From Diphasiastrum complanatum (taxonomy: Eukaryota > Streptophyta > Lycopodiopsida > Lycopodiales > Lycopodiaceae), in contig CM055103.1 in the NCBI GenBank assembly GCA_029204225.1, positions 49,767,756 through 49,831,755 on the forward strand: a stretch of 64,000 nucleotides of DNA, in the 5' to 3' direction. Below the pieces are notes generated by a model. It saw nothing but the letters and a program-made list of their open reading frames with translations, searched no databases and was not told the origin of the DNA. Shown in pieces: positions 56,750 through 64,000 of the stretch. The position numbers were made by a program, and so were the translations under genes. Numbering within the stretch: position 1 is the first letter of the stretch; each line of letters begins with the position of its first letter.

Positions 56750-58516
56750 TGTCATCTACATAGACACCGACTATGATGATTTCTCCGTTTATGATTTTCA
56801 CATAAATGTTGTAGTCAGCCATTAAAGGCTGGAAGCCCAAGGATCTAAGTGTGTGATCCTTCTTCTTGTACCACTACCTGATAGACTGTTTCAGTCCATA
56901 GATGATTCTTTGCATTCTGTAGGCGTAATCAGCGAGTGACTTGCAAGTAAAGCCTGGTGGCTAGTCCATGTAGACTTCTTTCTTCAGCTCTCCATGTCTT
57001 CTCGTCTACAATGTGGATCTTCAGATCGTAGGCAGCTGCATATGCAAAAAATATGTGTAGAGATTTGTGCTTCACAACAACATAAAAGGTCTCAATATAG
57101 TCGATGCTATACTTCTATGAGAAGCCTTTTGCAACTAGCCTAGCTTTGTATCTTAGTACATTATCGTCTGGTCCATACTTATGCTTCTAGACCCACTTAC
57201 ACTTGACAGTCTTTCTGTTAGCTGGTAGTGGCTCGAGAGTTCACACTTTTTTGCTTCATGGAGCTCATTTCGTCTTCCATGGCCTTGATCCATTTGTCCT
57301 TGTCTGGACTGTTGATGGCTTCCGGTGTAAGTTTGTGGTTCACCATCGAATCTTGAGAATTATTCCTGAGTAGAAGATGAGTTGTCCAGTATATATTTGA
57401 CTGGTGCTCTTCTTTGTCTTGCAGACCTCCTTGGAGATAATACAGGCTCAGTGAATGCTTTGCCTTTGTCGTGTCTGCTGGAAGTAGAGCTTCGGTGTGT
57501 TGCAAGTGTTCTAGACACTCCCGATATATCGATCTACTCCTCGTTTGAACCAAACATCTACATCTATATGCTCAAGGTCTTCTCCCTTTGTCGATGTGGG
57601 TAGGTCATAGTACTGTCTGCTAAGACCTTCGTAGTTGATCGGATCTTCCTCAGCCATTGTTCTTGTCTCGTCAAATCTGACGTCTCTGACAGTCTTCACT
57701 TCATTGATTTGAGGCATGTATATTTTGTATATGCAGAATGTATATCATAGCCAACCAAGAATCCTTGTTCCACTTTTTCGTCCAACTTCTTTCTCTTCTT
57801 ATTTGGTATCTGTGCATATGCTACACATCCAAAGGTTCGAACATGAGCTAGTTTCGGCTTGCTTCTCCACTATACCTCTTGTGGGGTAGTGTGAGCAATG
57901 CTCAATTTTTCTGTCCTGTTCTGCAGGTAGGGGGCTATAGCTACTGCTTTAGCCCATAGTGATCTTGATGCCTTGGAGTAGGCCATCATGGATCTTGCAG
58001 CTTCCATGAGAATTTTGTTCTTCCTCTCTGCTACACCATTATGTTGTGGTGTGTAGGCTGCTGTCTTTCTGTGAAGGATGCCTTGACTTTTACAAAAGTT
58101 GGTAAATCAGTTGGAGATATAGTCTCTTCCTCTGTTAGTTCTGATCTGCTTGACTTTTTCTCTGTCCACTTTTCAGCCCAGTTCACATATTCAGTAAACT
58201 TGTCAAGGGCTTAAAATTTGTTATGGATGAAGTAGACAACAACAAACTTACTGTAATCATCAAAAAGATAATATAGTATCTTGATCCTCCTACAGAGAGC
58301 ACATCAAAGGGTCCATAAATGTCGGAGTGTATTAGCTATAAAAGTTCCATCGCTCTGAAGGAATCCTTCGTGAAAGGTGTACGGGACATCTTCCCTTTGT
58401 TGCATGCGTCACAGGGTGTCAGGTTTGTATCTTTGATGCTCACTCCTATGAATGCATTATTTTGGCTTGCTTTGTACAATGCCAAGGGTTCATGTGGCAT
58501 AGTCTCTTGTGCCACA
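56750..58516 (-). pseudogene. Copia integrase-RT remnant, cut by the 58517 element
   Basis: Minus-strand order: gag-pre-integrase scrap (HKRLCHMN), HHCC finger end (CDACNKGKMSRTPF), integrase start (LIHSDIYGPFDVLS) near 58330, a decayed integrase core and C-terminus (57750-58250), and a linker (57717-57511). RT N-terminus (SPDKDKWIKAMEDEMSSMKQ) lies at about 57310, then decayed RT to 56750. Many stops and frameshifts. The 58517 LTR begins inside its gag-pre-integrase codons. Confidence 0.75.
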
Positions 58517-59129
58517 TGTTGAATTCACACGTGTGGGTCGCCCTACACATGTACTTTTGATCTCCTAAGCCCAATAATACCATAAAGATCAGACAAGCAT
58601 TGATTGACAATAGGAAAGCTGATCATACAAGAAATATTATTGTGTTACAAGCAAGATCTGTCAACAAACCATGAAACTAAGTACAATAAATGCCTCAACT
58701 CTACTAGAGAGAGAAAATGAAAGTACAAACTTGAGTAGAGAGAGGGGGCACAAAGAGCTTAGTCTCCAAATTTGCATTACACACAAATTTCATCATTTTT
58801 TCAATGAGAGTACATCACATATATATAGATCCATGGACTCTCCTCCTACTTTGAGTTGAATTGGAGTTGTGAATCCACCTCTCAAACTATCTAGACTTAT
58901 TCAAGCCACCTCAATATGTCTAATTGTGCCACCTAGTATTTTCATGCATTAAATGTGGCATGCAAAGTACAAATGGCAATTCCTATGGTAGCTCGAGTTT
59001 CTACTTCTACCTACCTCGAATATTTTATCCTAAGATGGGCCTTTACTAAGCCAAAAAATCTCAATTCATCTTTGGCATTTTTAGGACCCCTACTTACAAC
59101 ATTAGATAGATTTTTCCAATATTTTGACA
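58517..59129 (-). repeat. 3' LTR of the 58-kb copia
   Basis: 613 bp. On its strand it starts TGTCAAAATATTGG at 59129 and ends GAATTCAACA at 58517. Confidence 0.85.
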
Positions 59130-59144
59130 CTCCTAAAAAAGTAT

Positions 59145-61092
59145 CTAATGTGGATCAATCATCGATCTTGAGATAAGACCAAGATTAGATCTATGCTTTA
59201 AGAAGGCACTTTTGCAAAGTGGCTCTGTGAGAAGATCAGCAATACATAAAGATGTGTCGACATGTTCCAAGTTGATTTCACCTCCAATGAGCTTTTCCCT
59301 TACAAAATGGTGTGCCACTTCTATATGCTTGCTCCTTGCATGAAAAATAGGATTGTTTGCAAGAGCTTTGGCTGATATGTTGTCACACTTGATCAAGGGA
59401 AGATCATCCTCCTTGATGCACTTTAGCTCCATGATTAACCTCTTGATCCAAAGCACCTCTTTAGTTGTTGTAGTGAGCGCTTTGTACTCGACCTCACAAG
59501 AAGATAGGGATATGGTATCTTGCTTCTTTAAAAGCCAAGACACAAGATTGCCTCCAAGAAAGATAACATATGCATTAACGGACTTTCGATCCATTTTATC
59601 ACTTGCAAAATCGGAATTCGAATAGCCAACAATGGTTAGATCTTCATTCTTGTACAATAAACCATAGAAGATACATATCTTAGAACTCTCTTGGCCATCT
59701 TCCAATGTTGGATCTTAGGATCTTGCATAAATTGACTCAATTTGTGCACACAATAGCTCAAATTGGGTCTAGTGATAGTAAGCCAAATTAAAGAGCCTAT
59801 AAGACTCCTATAAAGTGTGATGTCCTCAAAGGATCTTTCATCACCTTTAATAGGATATTTTACATGTTGCTCCATGGGAGTATCTATGCCTTTACAATTT
59901 TGCATATTGAATTTTCTCAACATAGAAAAGACATATCTAGATTGACAAATAAAAGCATACTCTTCATGAAAATCAATCTCAAGGCCTAAAATGTAATGGA
60001 TCTCTCCTAGATCTTGCATTTTATATTATTTTCTAATGCATCCTTAGTTTCTTGAACTAGCATCAAACAACTTCCACTAAGAATAATGTCATCTACATAG
60101 ATTAGAAGAATGACAATATTACTACCATCAAACTTTAAGTACATAGAAGGACCATAGTCACTAAGCATAAATCCTAATGAAAGTAGAAAGTTGTTGAGTC
60201 TTGAATACCATGATCTAGGTGCTTGCTTCAAGCCATAAAGACTTCTAAATAGCAAACACACCTTAGATTTATCTTTGATAAATCCTTGAGGTTGTTCCAT
60301 GTATATCTCCTCCTCAAGATAGCCATTCAAAAAAGCCTTGGAGACATCAAGTTGATACAATTTCTACTTAAAAAATAAGGCAAGAGAGATTATGATTCTT
60401 ATTGTCACCATCTTTGCTACAGGAGCAAAGGTTTCTTCATAGTCAAGGCCATATATTTGTGCAAAGCCTTTAGCACATAACCTTGCCTTGTACTTGTTGA
60501 TGGAGCCATCATGATTGTACTTGATCTTGAACACCCACTTGCATCCAATAATATGCATGTTAGGTGGTGGATCCACTAGCTCCCATGTGTGGTTGGTGAT
60601 CAAGGCATCATATTCAATCTTCATGGACTCATACCACTCCTTGGTATTGAGGGCTTCTTGGACATCTTTGGGCTCCTCATGAGAAACAAAATAAGCATAA
60701 GTGGAATCAAGATCCACTTGTTTTCCTTTGTCATCATAAGTGAGCCTCTTAGGCTCGGATCTCTCCCTCATGGAACTTCTAGGAGTGAAAATCCGAGGAC
60801 TTTCATCTTCAAATCTCGACCCCTCCATATGTTGACTGTCCTCAATAACAAAAGGTGATAGATTTTGAGGTTGCTCGATCTTGGCCCCTCCAAGATTGGA
60901 CTTTTCTTCTTCATGGAAAACTACATCTCTATTTTCAATTACTTTAGAAGCAGAGAGCATGTAGATTCGATAGGCTTTCTTGTTGGATGAATATCCAACC
61001 ATTACTCCTTTGCTTGCACAAGGATCATCCTTCTTTCTCATTTCCAAGAATATGGACAAAGCATATGCATCCAAATACTCTAAGGTGATCAA
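59145..61092 (-). pseudogene. Copia RT and RNase H of the 58-kb element
   Basis: Three frames in succession. 61092-60364 holds the integrase C-terminus and RT start (CKWVFKIKYNHDGS, DYEETFAPVAKM) and ends at a TAG. 60360-60007 continues RT (YQLDVSKAFLNGYLEEE, LLIYVDDIILSG). 60019-59636 and 59705-59145 give the thumb, connection and RNase H (MQDLGEIHYILGLEID, SLIWLTITRPNLSY, KSVNAYVIFLGG, SLSSCEVEYKAL, ADLLTEPLCK). The catalytic YVDD is intact. Breaks are one stop and two frameshifts. Confidence 0.9.
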
Positions 61093-63139
61093 CCTTCGAT
61101 TTCTTCAAATAAAGTGCTTCATATGGTGACTTTCCTCCAAGTTCAACATGAGGGAGTCGATTGCAAAGATAGTTTGAACAATTGATGGCCTCACCTCGAT
61201 AGTTTGAACAATTGATGGCCTCACCCCAAAAGTCTTTTGGCAAGGATGCCTCAATTCTAATGGTTTTGGCACATTCACACAAGGTTCTATTCTTTCTTTT
61301 AGCCACCCCATTTTGAGATGGTGTATATGCACAAGAAAACTCCCTTTTAATGCCTTCAAGCTCACAATAATCATGAAATTTATTGGAAGTGTACTCACCA
61401 CCTCCATCACTTCTAAGAATCTTGATTTTGTATGAAAATTGCTTTTCAACTAGAGCTTTGAACTTTAGGAAATAGTCAAACACCATAGACTTTGAAGCTA
61501 GAAGATATAACCAAGTAAATCTTGTGAAATCATCAATGAAAGTTACAAAGCAAGTAGCACCACCCTTGCTCTTTGAAGATGAGAAGTGCACATCCGAGTG
61601 TATGAGCTCCAATGGATGTGTAGTCTTGATAGATGACTTTGAAAAAGGCTTCTTATGAGATTTAGATATGGCACAAGCCTCACATGGCTTGAAATTCTTG
61701 GAGATAAGATTAGGCAAGCCAATAGCTTTGGCTTTCTTGACCATATACACCATAGAACTATAGTTAGGATGCCCCAACCTTCTATGCCATAGTTCCTCCA
61801 AAGAAATATGAGAAGCAAAAGCACCATCACAAGAGTTAGCATACTCTTTGGGATCAAGCTTGTAGATTCCACCATATCTAGACCCAAATGCAAGGATATC
61901 ATCATGCTTCTTGATTGTACATGTATCAAAATTGAAATTCACATCTAGTCCACTATCAAACAATTGCCCAGCACTAATAAGATTTTTTCTTAACTTAGGA
62001 ACAAAAAGTACTTTAGACAGAGAAAGAATTTTTGATGATGAAAGCTTTAAGGGAATGGTCCCTATGCCTTCAATAACACACTCATGATCATTTGCTGTGT
62101 AGATGGACTTCTTGGCTCCTTCATAAGGTGTCATGGATGAGAAAGAATGCTTGGAGCTACACATATGTGAGGAAGCTCCACTGTCGATGTACCACGAACC
62201 ATCCCTCTTGAAAGGTGATGAAGAAAAACTCGAGACCATAAGAGATCCCTCTCCATCACTTGCATGAGCATCTTCCTTCTCTTCATTGGAAATGTTGGCT
62301 TGCTTGAATTGACTCTTCTTCTTGAAGCTATTGGTGGCATAATGCCCCTTCTTGCCACAAAAGAAACACTTGATGTTTTTCTTCTTCTTCTTGGATGTGA
62401 AAGCTTGAGAGGACTCATCCTCTTCTCCTTTCTCCTTGGAAATAAGATTGTTCTTGCTTGAAGAGGGTTGGTGTTGATTCTTACTTCTTGACTTGTGCTT
62501 GTCTTTGGTAAAGAGGGCTTTACCATCAATGTTGAGAGACAGTCTCTCCATTTTCAAGAGTTTATACTCTTGTCTTGATTCTTCAGAAATGGGCACACTT
62601 TGGAGTGCTTCCAAACTTGGTAGCTCCTCCTTAATGGCATAACTCTGAACAAGGTTGTCATATTCCCCCTTTAACCCATTAAGTATGACTTGGACAAGTT
62701 CATTTTGGTTGATGGAGTCTCCTATGCATGACAATTCTCTATGGAGGTCTTTAACTCTCATTTCATAAGCTGAAGCACATTCATCACTTCTCTGTACACT
62801 TTGAAAATTTTGGTTTCTTAGTGTTAGAAGTCTAGAAGTATTCTTTGCCTCATAGATGGACTTGAGAGTATCCCAAGCATCTTTGGCATTAGTACAAGCA
62901 CCAATTTCTCTTAAGATGTCATTTGAGACATTCATTTTAATATAATGCAGAGCCATCCTAGCTCTCTTTTTGTACTTTGGAATTTCTTGAGGAATTTTTG
63001 GTTCTTCTTCAATACCAAGCACAATATCCATCACATCTCGTAGAATTAAGACAGATTCCATCCTAACCTTCCAAATTGAGTAATTGGAGGTTGACAATCT
63101 TTCACTTGCTTCTAATAGAAAGACACCCATTGAAGTCAT
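61025..63139 (-). pseudogene. Copia gag-protease-integrase, 704-codon open frame
   Basis: The longest open frame in the window. Gag (1-240) starts MTSMGVFLLEASERLSTSNY. The zinc knuckle is CFFCGKKGHYATNS, whose last Cys is Ser. The protease has WYIDSGASSHMC. The gag-pre-integrase finger has HRRLGHPNYSSM and CEACAISKSHKKPF. The integrase core has HSDVHFSSSKS, FVTFIDDFTRFTWLY and RSDGGGEY. In the third catalytic block, QNGVAKRKN has Lys where the DDE Glu belongs. A 30-bp tandem duplication repeats RGEAINCSNY near 61183-61215. The frame is lost just after VFGCICFVHI. So the protein is open but carries at least two inactivating changes. Confidence 0.92.
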
Positions 63140-63876
63140 AAAGAATGATGGAAATAAAAAAAAAGATGGGTGAAAAACTTGCTTATCTTCTCACTATGGG
63201 AACCAATCAAGGGTAAAAAACCAAATCCTATGTAAGACTAAGCAAAAAACTATGAGACAGATCTCACTAGCTTGACAATCTCTCTAAAACAAGATTTGAA
63301 TCATAAAAAAAGATGAAGTATGGCAAAAGTTATGGTTCTCTGAATTTCACACGTGTGAAATACTCCAAAAATGTCAAATTGACCCAAATACAATCTATTT
63401 GTATGAAACAATTTGCCTAGAACCTATAAATTTTGTCTAAATCACATATAGATGAGATTGGTCAACTTCTGGATGATTTTTGTGATCATTCAAGCAATAA
63501 ATGACATGTACTCACGATTTGCCACAGGTCTAGGTGCCCTACCTATGACTATTCAAAAGCTTATAACTTTTGATTGGCTTATCCAATTGTCATGATTCAA
63601 ATTGCATCAGATTTTACACATTTCTAGCCTTCTAGTGGGCCAATTTGCATGAAATTTGGATCTAAGATGAGAGAGAACCACCAAACTGAAAATGGGCAGA
63701 TTTCACATGTGCTTGCACCTGAAATTCCGTACAGTACCTGATCTGGACCATTTTTGAAGCTCCAAATCACCAGAAAACTACAAACTAGCTAGAAAGTAGA
63801 ATCTAGACAATTACTAGCTTGAAATCTGATCAAATTAGCAAACTTTTTGATTAGATTTGCTTGTAAATCTTAGGTA

Positions 63877-63889
63877 GGCTCTGATACCA
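63877..63889 (-). promoter_or_regulatory. Primer-binding site of the 58-kb copia
   Basis: Minus strand reads TGGTATCAGAGCC, directly next to the LTR end. The leader between PBS and gag Met is about 740 bp. Confidence 0.9.
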
Positions 63890-64000
63890 TGTTGAATTCA
63901 CACGTGTGGGATGCCCTACACATGTACTTTTGATCTCCTAAGCCCAATAATACCATAAAGATCAGACTAGCATTGATTGACAATAGGAAAGCTGATCATA
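63890..64000 (-). repeat. 5' LTR of the 58-kb copia (partial)
   Basis: The terminal ~111 bp of the LTR, nearly identical to 58517-58628. The rest lies beyond the window. Confidence 0.9.

Larger units (their letters stand above)
58517..64000 (-). mobile_element. Copia element, minus strand, sister of the 43-kb element; 5' LTR runs off the window
   Basis: 3' LTR 58517-59129, PPT TTTTTTAGGAG just upstream on its strand, gag-pol 59145-63139, PBS 63877-63889, and 5' LTR from 63890 past the window end. The first ~110 bp of the two LTR ends are almost identical (about two differences), so the insertion is fairly young. It is inserted in another copia remnant. The target duplication on the visible side would be CCACA (58512-58516). 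Confidence 0.9.

Overview
This is plant nuclear DNA. It is AT-rich, with intron-split coding sequence, long GA/TG microsatellites, tRNA-like SINE fragments and a dense, nested layer of decayed LTR retrotransposons. The only recognisable host gene is the 5' part of an acyl-activating enzyme of the plant AAE17/AAE18 type, on the minus strand. Its four visible exons (13459 down to 10606) join with GT/AG boundaries, and its remaining exons are not seen in the 10.6 kb that follow. Long TE-filled introns plus a Replitron-type HUH gene fit a large-genome land plant; a fern or another early-diverging lineage seems more likely than a flowering plant, but this is inference.

Layout. 1-10.6 kb: a LINE ORF1-like fragment, a CG-rich hairpin repeat, a SINE-like tRNA relic, a solo LTR with perfect TG..CA-type ends and a GCATG target duplication (6964-8134), a minus-strand copia scrap and a small LTR-like segment. 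10.6-13.5 kb: the AAE gene. 14.0-15.4 kb: a Ty3/gypsy remnant. 17.7-18.6 kb: LTR-like promoter sequence. 19.7-20.4 kb: an open frame for a Replitron-like HUH endonuclease, cut off at its C-terminus where a copia leader, PBS and LTR begin. 21.2-22.3 kb: a ~355-bp tandem repeat, followed by two long GA tracts. 23.1-42.7 kb: fragments of copia and gypsy elements on both strands, including chimeric ones.

43.0-56.1 kb is a readable nest. A plus-strand copia element (43039-56079, target duplication AGTTT) has its gag gene broken by a near-complete minus-strand copia element with non-TG/CA LTR ends (44615-50651, target duplication CTTAA). Thirteen bases further on it is broken again by a ~1-kb LTR-PBS-LTR-tail deletion product (50670-51675, target duplication ATGAA). 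The host copia itself sits in what looks like a gypsy-type LTR whose PBS follows at 56201. 56.4-64 kb holds a minus-strand copia remnant interrupted by a second, minus-strand member of the same copia family as the 43-kb host. That second copy (58517 to beyond the window end) has both LTRs at least partly visible.

Apart from the AAE enzyme, every coding segment belongs to a mobile element, and nearly all carry stops, frameshifts or deletions. The Replitron-like gene is the most unusual item: an intact HUH catalytic domain (HUQ and YxxK motifs present) of a recently recognised eukaryotic transposon class. No CRISPR array, operon or intact tRNA/rRNA gene was seen.
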